From Thermodesulfobacteriota bacterium (GTDB lineage Bacteria; Desulfobacterota; Syntrophorhabdia; Syntrophorhabdales; JANXAF01): 64,000 nt of DNA. Position numbers and translations under genes: made by a program. The stretch lies in the NCBI GenBank assembly GCA_025062045.1, contig JANXAF010000001.1:205256-269255 (forward strand), in the 5' to 3' direction. The notes beneath the pieces were generated by a model, which saw nothing but the letters and a program-made list of their open reading frames with translations, did not search any database and was not told where the DNA came from. Numbering within the stretch: position 1 is the stretch's first letter; each line of letters begins with the position of its first letter. Of the stretch, positions 43,684 to 53,774 are shown in pieces.

Positions 43684-45027
43684 TCACTCCTCGTATATCT
43701 TTATAATTCCTTTTTCCATTAAAACTTCGACCTCTTCCCTTGCTCTTTTTATCTTCTCCTCCGCCATTTTGTAAAGCTCATTCTCCGAGAATGAGAGCTT
43801 TGCCACCTTCTGCTCAATAGCCTTCTTTGCCACGGCTACCGCCACTCTCGGAAATACTTCCCATTCCTCCATAGTGGGCAAAAGATAATCTTCGTGGATA
43901 CCTTTGTCCTCTGCACATTTTGCAAGCTCATATGCCGCGGCTATGCACATTTCGTCCGTTATCGTTCTCGCTCTCACATCAAGAGCACCTCGGAATACGG
44001 CCGGAAACCCCAAAGAGTTGTTAACTTGGTTGGGAAAGTCGCTTCTACCCGTTGCAACTATCCTTGCACCTGCTTCTTTAGCATCCCATGGCCACATCTC
44101 TGGTATTGGGTTTGCGCATAAAAAGGCAATAGCGTTGTCAGCCATCTTACTTATCCAAGACTTTTGAATTACGTCTGGACCAGGAGTGGAAAGGGCAATA
44201 AGAACATCCTGTCCGACGAGGGCCTCCTCTATTCCACCATCCCTATTTTCTGCATTTGTTATCTTTGAAAATTCCAACTTCTCTTTGTGGGCCGTTTTTA
44301 TATCGTCCCTTTTTCTATTCAGAATCCCTTTACTATCGACTATTATCATTTTTTGTGGATTTACACCGGCCTTTAATAGTATCTTTGCTATACACACGTT
44401 AGCGGCACCAAAGCCAACAAGGGTTATCTTTACATCCTCTAGCCTTTTTTTTACGATTTTGAGTGCGTTTATGAGCCCTGCAAGCGTGACTAGAGCCGTC
44501 CCCTGTTGATCATCGTGCCAGACAGGAATAGGGGACTCTTCTCTTAGCTTCTCAAGTATGTAAAAGCATTTGGGATTTTCTATATCCTCTAAGTTTATTC
44601 CGCCAAAGGCCGGGCTAACAAGTTTTACAGTTCTTATAAACTCTTCGGGATCTTTGGTATCGAGACATAAAGGGAAGGCATCTACACCACCGAGGTACTT
44701 AAAGAGGATCGCTTTTCCCTCCATAACAGGTAACGCGGCAAGTGGACCAATATCTCCCAGACCCAGTACCCTTGTACCGTCGCTAATCACAGCCACGGTA
44801 TTTCCCTTGTTTGTATGCTCAAATACCTTGTCAGGGTCTTTAGAGATCTCTTTGCAAGGTTCTGCAACTCCAGGTGTGTACCATATGGCGAAATCCTTAA
44901 GACTACGGATAGCACACTTGGGCACAACTTCCAACTTTCCTTTATATACCGGATGGAGCCTTAGGGCATCCCTTGCCGGTTTTTTTGCCTTTTCCAAGAG
45001 TTCTTCTTTGGTGAATTTAGCTTCCAT
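43684..45027 (-). CDS. Malic enzyme
   Basis: About 447 residues. KFAIWYTPGVAEPCKEI-like region (actual LKDFAIWYTPGVAEPCKEI), GLGDIGPLAALPVMEGKA, WHDDQQGTALVTLAGLINAL, the NAD(P)-binding ITLVGFGAANVCIAKILL and CANPIPEMWPWDAKEAGA are all typical of the bacterial short malic enzyme. Decarboxylates malate to pyruvate. Nucleotide preference not resolved. ATG 45027 after AAGGAGGA is chosen over GTG 45054. Confidence 0.94.
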   Translation of the reverse strand: MEAKFTKEELLEKAKKPARDALRLHPVYKGKLEVVPKCAIRSLKDFAIWYTPGVAEPCKEISKDPDKVFEHTNKGNTVAVISDGTRVLGLGDIGPLAALPVMEGKAILFKYLGGVDAFPLCLDTKDPEEFIRTVKLVSPAFGGINLEDIENPKCFYILEKLREESPIPVWHDDQQGTALVTLAGLINALKIVKKRLEDVKITLVGFGAANVCIAKILLKAGVNPQKMIIVDSKGILNRKRDDIKTAHKEKLEFSKITNAENRDGGIEEALVGQDVLIALSTPGPDVIQKSWISKMADNAIAFLCANPIPEMWPWDAKEAGARIVATGRSDFPNQVNNSLGFPAVFRGALDVRARTITDEMCIAAAYELAKCAEDKGIHEDYLLPTMEEWEVFPRVAVAVAKKAIEQKVAKLSFSENELYKMAEEKIKRAREEVEVLMEKGIIKIYEE

Positions 45028-45045
45028 ATGCTTCCTCCTTAAGAA

Positions 45046-45073
45046 ATTGTACACATAATGCGGAAAAAGTAAA
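45046..45073 (-). promoter_or_regulatory. Possible promoter of the malic enzyme/fumarase operon
   Basis: On the minus strand TTTACT (45068-45073), 16-nt spacer, TACAAT (45046-45051). Leader about 15 nt with the Shine-Dalgarno. Confidence 0.45.
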
Positions 45074-45106
45074 AGAAATTTTTTTCGTCCTACCTAAGTC
45101 CAACTT

Positions 45107-45880
45107 TTAGAATATCTTTTCTTTTCTGAAGGCTAAATACTTTTTTTCTATGAGATTAAGGGGCTTTTTTAGGAGGGAAAAATTTTGACCGAAGGTGTAC
45201 AGCACATCACTCAATCCGACCTTCTTTGCATCCTCGTGCATCGCTGCTAAATGGTAATAAAGGGCGCCTTTCTCTTCAAATTCCTTTATGAGTTCGCTTA
45301 CAGTTTTCTTTTTGATCTTCGATTGTGATTCTGCCATTTTTCGGACGTAATCCGGAAAGATTCCGCATAAGAATAGGATTGTGTCTGCTATCCTTCTAAG
45401 TAACGGAAACCTCTTTTCCTCCTCGAGGAAGTTCAATTCTTCCTCTAAAGCCTCAACATCTAATCCGCTCTGTTTGAACTTGTAGACCTTTTTTTTGACT
45501 ATTAGGTAAAGTACAAAGGACTTTACTTTAGAAAAGGAGGCGAGAAGGACCGCAAGGTAGTCGCGTATTTCTTTCCTGTCTAAAATCCCGGAGAGGACGT
45601 CTGTATCGAACACATATACGCTGTACATTCCGTGTTTCTCCAAAGTGTAACTCTCCCATCTGAGTTCCCTGTGTGCCCTTTTGATCAAGATCTTGAAGAA
45701 CAAAAACGGCGAGATTCGGACAAAAGTCTCGTCTTCGTTCATAACCCTTCTAAAAAGGCTTTCATCCGCAAGTAACTCTTCCAGATTTTCTTCCTTTGCG
45801 ACGTAATGCTCGGGTAAGGAGAGTGTTTCGGAAATGAACTTTAAATCTTTTTTATTTAGCTCCGGAACCCAGTTCCTCAC
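45107..45880 (-). CDS. Unrecognised protein downstream of the radical SAM gene
   Basis: 257 residues, charged, predicted mostly helical, no signal or membrane helix of note. No family recognised. The segment FVRISPFLFFKILIKRAHREL near residue 54 and FDTDVLSGILDRKEIRDYLAVLLASF near 91 could serve as search handles. GTG start. It follows the B12-type radical SAM gene by 21 nt and so is probably in its operon and in the readthrough tail of the dcw cluster. Confidence 0.65.
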   Translation of the reverse strand: MRNWVPELNKKDLKFISETLSLPEHYVAKEENLEELLADESLFRRVMNEDETFVRISPFLFFKILIKRAHRELRWESYTLEKHGMYSVYVFDTDVLSGILDRKEIRDYLAVLLASFSKVKSFVLYLIVKKKVYKFKQSGLDVEALEEELNFLEEEKRFPLLRRIADTILFLCGIFPDYVRKMAESQSKIKKKTVSELIKEFEEKGALYYHLAAMHEDAKKVGLSDVLYTFGQNFSLLKKPLNLIEKKYLAFRKEKIF

Positions 45881-45901
45881 AAAAAAAGATTACACCTATT
45901 T

Positions 45902-47488
45902 CTATGTTTCCTTCAACATCTCAAAGTAGAGTTCATACTCCTTATAAAGTTCTTCCTTCGGCTGTCCCGTATCTATGAAATCCCAAGGAAAGATTTCTTC
46001 CTTTTTCCTTCTTCGGGAGGTGTAAAAGAGCGGATTTATGGCACTTTCTACTATAATTTTCCTTAGGCTTTCGCCTTCGGCGAGTCTAGTTATTATGGAA
46101 TTAACTCTTCTATCGCCTCTCGCAAAGACCCCTTGTATAAAGCTATACTTTACGGACTCATGGGTAAAGAAAGTCCCCCCGAGCTTGCCTAATTTCTTCT
46201 TTAACCACCTTATCTTCTCTTCTAATGAATCTACGGTTTCCATCTCAGCCCATTGGAGCGGGGTTTTCGCCTTTGGTACGAAAGGGCTTATGTGGACCGT
46301 AAGCTTACTTATGGATTTTTTAGGTGCCATCTTTTTTACCATGGTGTGCTTGACTCTCTTTACAAGATCAAAGATAGCCTCAATGTCCTCTTTCTTTTCT
46401 CCCGGAAGACCGATCATAAAGTAGAGTTTTAAGTTGAAATTTCCAATTTCCAGAATCTCTTCAACTCTTTTCAATATCTCTTCGTCGGAAAGAGGCTTTC
46501 CTAAGGCCTTCCTAAGACTGTATGATCCAGCCTCAAGTCCGAAAGTTAGGGTTTTTACGTCGTCCTTTATGTTCTCGATAACGTCTTTTGCTACTTTGTC
46601 GATTCGCAGAGAGGGTAGATGCACCTTCTTGCCCTGGGCTTTAAGTTGGGAAATCATCGATGAAAGATCAGGAAGAAAAGACAATCCCCCTCCTATTATT
46701 CCTATGTCTTTAAACTTTTGCTTACTAGCTAGAAGAGCTACATTTTTGTCAGCCCTGAATCTATACACGTTGCCCATGAGGCAGAACCTGCACCGGGATG
46801 GGCATCCGCGCGTACCTTCAATCATGTACATCTCTGCGAATTCAGTACTGTCAGATACTATTGCAGAATGAGCAAGGTCGACTCCTCGGTGGTATTTGAC
46901 TTGAATTCTAAAACCATGGGGGGTGAAAGAATCAATCGTGCCATCTTTTGCATATTTAACGTCAAGGGATGACGGATTGTAAACCCATGGAAAGGACGAA
47001 AGCTCCTCTATAATTGTCTTTCTTTTTTTACCCCTCACTTTTAGGTAGAGATCCATAAATTCAACGATTGTGGCTTCCACATCTCCAAGGATAAAGAGAT
47101 CGAAAAAATCGCTTACAGGCTCAGGATTCGCAATAATTGTGATGCCTCCTCCGACGATTATCGGTTCATCTTCTTTTCTCTCTTTCCTTCTCAAAGAGAT
47201 CCCAGAATCCTTAAGGATTGATACGATGTTTATGTAGTTCAGTTCGTAAGAGATACTGAAAAAGAGTATTTCGAAAGAGTTAAGTTTCCGTTTGGTCTCG
47301 ACCGAGAGAATATCTCCTTTTTTTTCGAAAAAAGCCCTTTCACATACAACCTCATCGAAATTGTTAAGGGTCTCATAAAGGGCATGTATTGCGAGGTTCG
47401 ACATCCCAGTAAAATACGAATCCGGGTACACCACACATACTGGGACTTTTGCCCTCCATTTTTTTAAGATTAACCCACTCTCCTCCAC
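45902..47488 (-). CDS. Radical SAM protein, B12-binding type
   Basis: 528 residues. N-terminal Rossmann-like segment (VCVVYPDSYFTGMSNLAIHAL; PIIVGGGITIIANPEP) as in B12-binding radical SAM proteins, then the cluster motif EGTRGCPSRCRFCLMG (CxxxCxxC) and LTFGLEAGSYSLRKALGKP, with a TIM-barrel continuing to GLPGEKKEDIEAIFDLV. Reaction unknown. GTG start, 17 nt after ftsZ. In the dcw cluster neighbourhood its job is unclear. Confidence 0.85.
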   Translation of the reverse strand: MEESGLILKKWRAKVPVCVVYPDSYFTGMSNLAIHALYETLNNFDEVVCERAFFEKKGDILSVETKRKLNSFEILFFSISYELNYINIVSILKDSGISLRRKERKEDEPIIVGGGITIIANPEPVSDFFDLFILGDVEATIVEFMDLYLKVRGKKRKTIIEELSSFPWVYNPSSLDVKYAKDGTIDSFTPHGFRIQVKYHRGVDLAHSAIVSDSTEFAEMYMIEGTRGCPSRCRFCLMGNVYRFRADKNVALLASKQKFKDIGIIGGGLSFLPDLSSMISQLKAQGKKVHLPSLRIDKVAKDVIENIKDDVKTLTFGLEAGSYSLRKALGKPLSDEEILKRVEEILEIGNFNLKLYFMIGLPGEKKEDIEAIFDLVKRVKHTMVKKMAPKKSISKLTVHISPFVPKAKTPLQWAEMETVDSLEEKIRWLKKKLGKLGGTFFTHESVKYSFIQGVFARGDRRVNSIITRLAEGESLRKIIVESAINPLFYTSRRRKKEEIFPWDFIDTGQPKEELYKEYELYFEMLKET

Positions 47489-47505
47489 TTCCAGTTCGAT
47501 GAGTA

Positions 47506-48660
47506 TCAGTCAGCCTGCTTTCTCATAAAAGTCGGTATATCGTAGGTTTCATCAGTAAAATCGGTAATCTTCGTTTTCTTTTTTATCTCCGGATAGTTTA
47601 CCCTCACGTTTTTCCTAATAAAAGGGGGTAGATCGTCCTGGTTAAAGAGTACGGCATGCTTTATCTTTTCTTTCAGTTCGTCTTTTACTTGCATTTTCTC
47701 TTCAAATCCGGTGGCAATGACTGTTATTCTTATTCTGTCCTCCATACTATCATCGAAGACAAGACCCCAAATCACCTTTGCTTCTGGATGTGCCTGTTCC
47801 TGGATCATGGAAGAAGCTTCGTTTATTTCGTAGAGCGTCATGTCCTTGCTTCCAGTTATGTTTATAAGGACACCTCGGGCCCCATTAATCGATATGTCTT
47901 CTAGTAATGGACTGTAAATCGCTTTTTGAGCCGCTTCTTTTGCCCTGTTCTCCCCCTGCGCCTCTCCAACCCCCATAATTGCCATTCCCTTTTCTGACAT
48001 TATGGTCCTTACATCTGCAAAATCCACAACTATATGTCCCGAACCTACTATGAGATCTGAGATGCTGCGTACTGCGTTCATGAGAACCTCATCGGCCTTA
48101 TAGAAGGCCTGTATTATCGACATATGCTTTCCTCCTATGGCCATAAGCCTCTGATTCGGAATAGTTATAAGCGAATCAACCCTCTGTTTTAGCTCTATCA
48201 CACCTTTTTCAGCCTGTTGCATTCTTATCTGTCCCTCAAATGCGAATGGCTTCGTCACTATTGCGACTGTAAGAGCGCCAAGCTCTTTGGCCACTTCCGC
48301 TATCACAGGAGAAGCCCCTGTCCCCGTACCTCCACCGAGACCGCAGGTTATAAAAATCATATCAGCACCTTTTAGATGCTCCGTGATTGTGTCTATGTCT
48401 TCAAGTGCCGCCTTCCTGCCGACTTCCGGGTCAGCACCAGCACCGAGTCCTCTCGTAAGTTTAGAGCCGATCTGGATCTTTATAGGGGCCTTACAGAGAC
48501 TCAATGACTTAAGATCGGTATTTACAGCGATGAACTCTACCCCCTTGATTTTAGCCTCCACCATGTTGTTTAAGGCATTACAGCCTCCGCCTCCTACCCC
48601 AACTACTTTCAAATTCGCAGAGAAACCGTGACTCTCATCTAGATAAAAGGCCTTGCCCAT
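47506..48660 (-). CDS. ftsZ: Cell division GTPase FtsZ
   Basis: 384 residues. Tubulin/FtsZ GTP-binding motif CGLGGGTGTGASPV at about residues 105-118, N-terminal VVGVGGGGCNALNNM, and a conserved C-terminal peptide DIPTFMRKQ that binds FtsA and other partners. All essential motifs are intact. Last dcw gene in the cluster, 13 nt after ftsA. Confidence 0.98.
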   Translation of the reverse strand: MGKAFYLDESHGFSANLKVVGVGGGGCNALNNMVEAKIKGVEFIAVNTDLKSLSLCKAPIKIQIGSKLTRGLGAGADPEVGRKAALEDIDTITEHLKGADMIFITCGLGGGTGTGASPVIAEVAKELGALTVAIVTKPFAFEGQIRMQQAEKGVIELKQRVDSLITIPNQRLMAIGGKHMSIIQAFYKADEVLMNAVRSISDLIVGSGHIVVDFADVRTIMSEKGMAIMGVGEAQGENRAKEAAQKAIYSPLLEDISINGARGVLINITGSKDMTLYEINEASSMIQEQAHPEAKVIWGLVFDDSMEDRIRITVIATGFEEKMQVKDELKEKIKHAVLFNQDDLPPFIRKNVRVNYPEIKKKTKITDFTDETYDIPTFMRKQAD

Positions 48661-48673
48661 TCTCTCTCCTCCT

Positions 48674-49918
48674 TTAAAATGTTTCTATAAACCATCTCTT
48701 CATTCGACTTAGGATGTTTTTCGTTTCCATGAGGTATCTTGGGCCACTCTTTCTTTTTTTGCCCTTTGATAAAAGCTGCCTATATCCGTAAAGTACAAGC
48801 CCAACTCCTGTGGAATAGATTGGATTATTTATCACATCCACGAGACCACCTACCCCCTGTGGATAGCCTATCCTCACTGGCATATCATTAAAGACGTTTT
48901 CAAAAAGCTCGGCGATCCCTTCCAGATTAGAAGTCCCACCTGTAAGGACAGCACCAGAGGCGAGTACTTTCTCGGTGCCTGATTTTTTAATCTCTTCGTA
49001 AATCATTCGACCTATTTCTTCCACTCTTGGTTCTATTATGTCGGCCAAGGTCTTCCTCATAAGAACTCTCGGTTTTCTTCCGCCCACACTTGGAACTTCA
49101 ATCGTCTCATTAGTTCCCACAAGAGCTGAAAAAGCACAACCGTATTTTTTCTTTATCTTTTCAGCCTCTTCTAGGGGTGTTCTTAATCCTATCGCTATGT
49201 CGTTTGTTATGTTGCTCCCTCCAAATGGGATTATGGATGTGTAACGGATACTACCATTTGCGAATATGGCGATATCGCTAGTTCCCCCACCGATGTCTAT
49301 TAGGGCTACTCCTATCTCCTTCTCCTCCGGACTCAAAGTTGCTTCCGATGATGCAAGTTGACCGAGAATTATATCTTCCACTTCCAGTCCTGCCACTCTC
49401 AAACATTTAAGTACATTCTGGACCGCTGACACACTTCCCGTTATGATATGTACTTTCACCTCCAACCTTACCCCTTGTATGCCTAGGGGGTCTTTTATTC
49501 CATCTTGATCGTCCACAATGTACTCTTGAGGAATCACGTGGAGGATCTGTCTGTCAGCCGGGATAGCTACTGCTTTTGCGGCATCTATAGCCCTCACTAT
49601 GTCATCCTCTCGCACCTCCTTGTCTCTTATTGCAACAACCCCGTTGCTGTTGAAACTCTTTATGTGCGATCCACCTATCGATGCGACACAATGGGTTATT
49701 TTTATTCCGGCCATAAGTTCGGCTTCATGTACCGCTTTCTTAATCGAGTTTATGGTGCTGTCCATGTTGACTACAACCCCCTTCCTCAAACCGGATGATG
49801 GGTGGGAACCGATACCTACTATGTTGAGTTTTTCGTCTGAGACTTTGGATACAATGACGCATATCTTAGTTGTACCGATATCCACACCCACAATCACATC
49901 GTCTTCCCTAACCATCAT
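48674..49918 (-). CDS. ftsA: Cell division protein FtsA
   Basis: 414 residues, actin-like ATPase: VIVGVDIGTTKICVIVS, VALIDIGGGTSDIAIF, and GAVLTGGTSNLEGIAEL. The 1C domain is present. A C-terminal amphipathic end (ILSRMKRWFIETF) could serve as membrane anchor. Tethers FtsZ to the membrane. Overlaps ftsQ by 4 nt. Confidence 0.97.
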   Translation of the reverse strand: MMVREDDVIVGVDIGTTKICVIVSKVSDEKLNIVGIGSHPSSGLRKGVVVNMDSTINSIKKAVHEAELMAGIKITHCVASIGGSHIKSFNSNGVVAIRDKEVREDDIVRAIDAAKAVAIPADRQILHVIPQEYIVDDQDGIKDPLGIQGVRLEVKVHIITGSVSAVQNVLKCLRVAGLEVEDIILGQLASSEATLSPEEKEIGVALIDIGGGTSDIAIFANGSIRYTSIIPFGGSNITNDIAIGLRTPLEEAEKIKKKYGCAFSALVGTNETIEVPSVGGRKPRVLMRKTLADIIEPRVEEIGRMIYEEIKKSGTEKVLASGAVLTGGTSNLEGIAELFENVFNDMPVRIGYPQGVGGLVDVINNPIYSTGVGLVLYGYRQLLSKGKKRKSGPRYLMETKNILSRMKRWFIETF

Positions 49919-50616
49919 CCCTCCCCTCTTTCCCGGATGATCGCCCCTTTTTCAAAACGAGCATCTATGCATTTTATAAGGACACCTCTTCTTTTCGCAT
50001 CTTCCATGACTTTAAGCGCCTTCTTTAACCTTTTTTCAAAATCCTCTCGCCCTAGCAGAATCTCAACGCTATCTGTTGTTACAACCCGGACAGCTTTCCG
50101 AGAATAGACAAGTTCAGCTATAAAATCGGATTTTACGATGTTTTGGGCTACCCATCCCTTAAGAAGGATTAACCCTTCTTTTAAATTTTCCTCATTCTCC
50201 GCGTGTATTAGTGGAAGCTTGCTCTTTTCTCTGAGCATAAGATCCCTAAATGGTCTACCCTCCTCATCGACGATTTTTACGGTTCCGTCGGGTTTAGCCC
50301 AAAGCGCTGTGGGCGATTTTTCTCTTATCGCAATGTGTAAGTAGAAAGGATAAACCCTCTTCACTTTAACTTCCGCCACGTAAGGATGGGCCATAAGTGC
50401 TTTTCTTATGGTTTGGGTGTCAAGGTTTAGGATACTTTTACCCAATTTCGGAAGGACAAGCGAGATTATCTCTTCCTCCTTTATTTGGTCACATCCTGAG
50501 ACCTTTATCCCTTTGAGCCTTAAGATAGGTTCCTCTTTGATAAACAATGTAAAGACCACAGGAAATGAGATTAGAGAAACCGCAATAAAAAACGAAATAT
50601 AGACCATCTTTCTCAT
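49915..50616 (-). CDS. ftsQ: Cell division protein FtsQ
   Basis: 233 residues: one N-terminal membrane helix (VYISFFIAVSLISFPVVFTLF), then a POTRA domain (LRLKGIKVSGCDQIKEEEI; HPYVAEVKVKRVYPFYLHIAI) and a FtsQ-type C-terminal domain. Recruits FtsL and the FtsWI complex in model bacteria. Overlaps ddl and ftsA by 4 nt. Confidence 0.92.
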   Translation of the reverse strand: MRKMVYISFFIAVSLISFPVVFTLFIKEEPILRLKGIKVSGCDQIKEEEIISLVLPKLGKSILNLDTQTIRKALMAHPYVAEVKVKRVYPFYLHIAIREKSPTALWAKPDGTVKIVDEEGRPFRDLMLREKSKLPLIHAENEENLKEGLILLKGWVAQNIVKSDFIAELVYSRKAVRVVTTDSVEILLGREDFEKRLKKALKVMEDAKRRGVLIKCIDARFEKGAIIRERGEG

Positions 50617-51515
50617 AGCTTCAAGGAAGCCGCTAAAAGTACTTCTTCCACCAGATCTTCAAATGTACCACCAAGATGTCTCCACGCCTTTGGAACGAGC
50701 GAAGTTTCTGTCATTCCTGGGCATGTGTTCACGTCAATTACGTAAGGAGTGTCACCCTTTACGATCATGTCTATTCTCACGCACCCGGAAAGTTCAAAAA
50801 TATCGTATATCTTCAAAGCGTACTCATAGGCTTTATCTTCCACATCTTTTGGCATTCCTGAAGGAATAATGTATTCTGTCATCCCAGGAGTATATTTGGC
50901 CTCGTAACTGTAAAATCCTGATTTCGGTTTTATCCTGATTGAGGGAAGTGTCTTTCCGTTTACTATGCCAATTGTGATTTCATCTCCCGAAACGTACTCT
51001 TCGATGAGGATCTTCCTATCGTACATAAATGCGGTTTTTTTTGCTCTTTCTAAGTCCTTCTCATCAAAAACGAAGGATACGCCCACGGTTGAACCCTCGT
51101 TAGCGGGTTTCACTACGCACGGAACGAAAAATTCGCACTCTTCATTCATCCTTACTATCTTGTAAGCAGGTGTCGGCACCCTTATGGCTTCGAGTAACCT
51201 CTTCATTATAGTTTTATCCATGGATATGGAAGAACCCAGTACTCCAGAACCTGTGTACGGGATTCCCATAATCTCTAGCAGGCCCTGGACCGTTCCATCT
51301 TCTCCCCATCTTCCGTGGAGGGCTATGTATGCGACCTCTATTCCTTTTTCAAGTAGTTTTTGGGGAAGGCTTTTGTCCACATCGATCGGTTCACTTTTAT
51401 ATCCTTTCATTTTTAGGGCAGAATCGATGGCTTTCCCGCTTCTTAGGGAGATTTCCCTCTCAGAAGACCTACCACCCATAAGCACACCTATTTTCTTTCT
51501 TTTCATTTCAATCAT
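50613..51515 (-). CDS. ddl: D-alanine--D-alanine ligase
   Basis: 300 residues, ATP-grasp. N-terminal KIGVLMGGRSSEREISLRSG, AYIALHGRWGEDGTVQGLLE, and PYVIDVNTCPGMTETSLVPKA near the end (Mg2+ and D-Ala binding). Makes the D-Ala-D-Ala dipeptide for MurF. Overlaps murB by 8 nt. Confidence 0.97.
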   Translation of the reverse strand: MIEMKRKKIGVLMGGRSSEREISLRSGKAIDSALKMKGYKSEPIDVDKSLPQKLLEKGIEVAYIALHGRWGEDGTVQGLLEIMGIPYTGSGVLGSSISMDKTIMKRLLEAIRVPTPAYKIVRMNEECEFFVPCVVKPANEGSTVGVSFVFDEKDLERAKKTAFMYDRKILIEEYVSGDEITIGIVNGKTLPSIRIKPKSGFYSYEAKYTPGMTEYIIPSGMPKDVEDKAYEYALKIYDIFELSGCVRIDMIVKGDTPYVIDVNTCPGMTETSLVPKAWRHLGGTFEDLVEEVLLAASLKL

Positions 51516-52401
51516 CGAATCCCCAAAATTCTACTTCCTCTTCTAATTCAACCCCTTCTTTTTCGTAAACCTCTTTTTTTATCTTTTCGATCAAGGACTT
51601 TACCTCATATGCCTTAGCCCTTCCCAGATTCACTATGAAATTGGCATGCTTTGTAGACACACAGGCATCTCCTACCCTAAGCCCCTTAAGATTGGCCTTT
51701 TCAATGTACGTCCACGCGGGTATCCCACGGACTGCTTTAAAAATAGACCCTGAAGATGGCATATCCATTGGATGCCTCTTTATTCGTTCGCTTAAAACCT
51801 CATCAATTACTCCAATTATTCTTTGCCTGTCTCCGTATTTGAGGCTTATCTCAGCCTCGATTATTAAAGTTTTTGAAGGAATCGATGAATACCTGTACGA
51901 AAAATTGAGGTTCCTTTTACTAAGCTTAAAGATCTCACCCGAAGCTGACATACACGTGACACTCACGATAGCGTCAGAAATGGAAACCCCAAAACTTCCT
52001 GCGTTCATCTTTATCGCCCCACCCACTGTCCCAGGGATCGAATAGAGTCTTTCGATTCCACTAAGATTCAGACTGGCCATCTTTAAGATCAGGTCCTTAA
52101 GTTGGTAGCCGGAAGAAACAAAGACCTTTATGTTATCTCCGTTTCTTCTGATCGATAAACGTCTAATCCGAGTAAGTCTTATTATGGCTCCTTGTAGTCC
52201 TTTGTCACTCACTATCACGTTAGTTCCGTTCCCAAGAATGCGCCACTCGATCCCTTCTCCGTTTAAAATTTTCAACACTTCAATAAGATCTTGAAAATCG
52301 GATGGGTATATAAGGTACCTTACCGGACCGCCGACTCGCATGGAAGTGTACTTGCTCATTTTCGCATTTTCTATTACCGTGCCTTTTATATTCCAGACCA
52401 T
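51508..52401 (-). CDS. murB: UDP-N-acetylenolpyruvoylglucosamine reductase
   Basis: 297-residue FAD enzyme. TSMRVGGPVRYLIYPSD, GNGTNVIVSDKGLQGAII, SIPGTVGGAIKMNAGSFGVS (FAD binding), and PSSGSIFKAVRG with the catalytic Ser. Type without the extra E. coli insertions, as in most anaerobes. Overlaps murC by 16 nt. Confidence 0.96.
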   Translation of the reverse strand: MVWNIKGTVIENAKMSKYTSMRVGGPVRYLIYPSDFQDLIEVLKILNGEGIEWRILGNGTNVIVSDKGLQGAIIRLTRIRRLSIRRNGDNIKVFVSSGYQLKDLILKMASLNLSGIERLYSIPGTVGGAIKMNAGSFGVSISDAIVSVTCMSASGEIFKLSKRNLNFSYRYSSIPSKTLIIEAEISLKYGDRQRIIGVIDEVLSERIKRHPMDMPSSGSIFKAVRGIPAWTYIEKANLKGLRVGDACVSTKHANFIVNLGRAKAYEVKSLIEKIKKEVYEKEGVELEEEVEFWGFDD

Positions 52402-53774
52402 ATCTCTTTGAGTCTATCTGCCACCTTATATATGTCTCCTGCTCCTAATGTGAGAACAAGGTCACCGTCTCTTACGAATCCGAGTATTTTTTCTGTAACC
52501 TCATCCAGTGTTTCAACGTAATAAACCTCTGCTTTAGTATTCGCCTTTATACTTTCCGCCAAAGCTCTTCCAGAAACGCCCTCTATCTTTGGTTCTGATG
52601 CGGCGTAGATCTCAGTGACTAAGAGAATATCAACGCCCTCAAAGGAGGTTGAAAACTCCTTCATTAAGGCTTTCGTTCTCGTGTATCTGTGTGGTTGGAA
52701 GGCAACTATTATCCTTCCTTTACATATTTGCCTTAATGTACTTATCGTAGCCCGTATCTCAGTCGGGTGATGGCCATAATCATCAATGAGCACGATCTTT
52801 CCACTGAACCTTATTTCCATCCTTCTTTGAATCCCCTGAAAGTTCTCCAGAGCTTCTTTTATTGTTTTGAAAGGGATATCGAGTTCCAGACATGTGGCTA
52901 TGGCGGCAAGACTATTTACAACATTATGGACTCCGGGCATAGAAAGTCTCACCCTGCCTATGGGTTCTCCTTTTACTATGACTGAGAAGTCTGTGTTAAA
53001 ACCATCCATCACTATCTTTTCTGCTTTGACATCCGCACAATTTGAAAGCCCATACGTTACATACTTCCTTTTGAGATTTGAAAGTAAACTTCGCAGATGG
53101 ATATTATCGATGCATATGACATCTAGACCGAAAAATGGAACCTTGTTGAGGAAATTTTCAAAAGCCTTTTTTATCTCCTCTATGCCGCTGTAATAGTCAA
53201 GATGTTCGAGGTCTATGTTTGTAGCAACAGCTACGACTGGCGAAAGGAGCAAAAATGAGCCATCACTTTCGTCGGCCTCCGCAACCAGAAACCTTCCCGT
53301 TCCGAGTCTTGCATTGGAACCTATGCTTTTCAATTTCCCTCCTATGACGCAGGTCGGATCATATCCTGCGTGATTAAGTATCGTTGCAATAAGAGAAGTG
53401 GTCGTGGTCTTCCCGTGAGCTCCACAAACAGCAATTCCAAACTTCATTCTCATAAGTTCGGCGAGCATCTCAGCTCTAGGAATAACTGGGATGGATAACT
53501 CCTTTGCCATTTGAATCTCCGGATTGTCCGGCCCTACAGCCGAAGAAACAACAACAACGTCCACATCTTTTACATTTTCTTTACTATGGCCATAACTTAT
53601 CTTTGCTCCAAGCATTTTTAGTCTTTCTGTGAGCTCGGAAGCTTTAATATCGGATCCTGAAACCGAGTAGCCAAGGTTTATAAGAACCTCAGCTAACCCG
53701 CTCATACCGATTCCGCCTATTCCAACGAAGTGAATCTTTTTCACCTTATGAAATGTTTGGTTTTCGAATTTCAT
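52386..53774 (-). CDS. murC: UDP-N-acetylmuramate--L-alanine ligase
   Basis: 462 residues. Glycine-rich start IHFVGIGGIGMSGLAEVLIN, ATP-binding GIAVCGAHGKTTTTSLIA, DESDGSFLLLSP, and the C-terminal domain IVAFQPHRYTRTKALMKEF. Adds L-Ala to UDP-MurNAc. Normal length. Confidence 0.97.
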   Translation of the reverse strand: MKFENQTFHKVKKIHFVGIGGIGMSGLAEVLINLGYSVSGSDIKASELTERLKMLGAKISYGHSKENVKDVDVVVVSSAVGPDNPEIQMAKELSIPVIPRAEMLAELMRMKFGIAVCGAHGKTTTTSLIATILNHAGYDPTCVIGGKLKSIGSNARLGTGRFLVAEADESDGSFLLLSPVVAVATNIDLEHLDYYSGIEEIKKAFENFLNKVPFFGLDVICIDNIHLRSLLSNLKRKYVTYGLSNCADVKAEKIVMDGFNTDFSVIVKGEPIGRVRLSMPGVHNVVNSLAAIATCLELDIPFKTIKEALENFQGIQRRMEIRFSGKIVLIDDYGHHPTEIRATISTLRQICKGRIIVAFQPHRYTRTKALMKEFSTSFEGVDILLVTEIYAASEPKIEGVSGRALAESIKANTKAEVYYVETLDEVTEKILGFVRDGDLVLTLGAGDIYKVADRLKEIWSGI

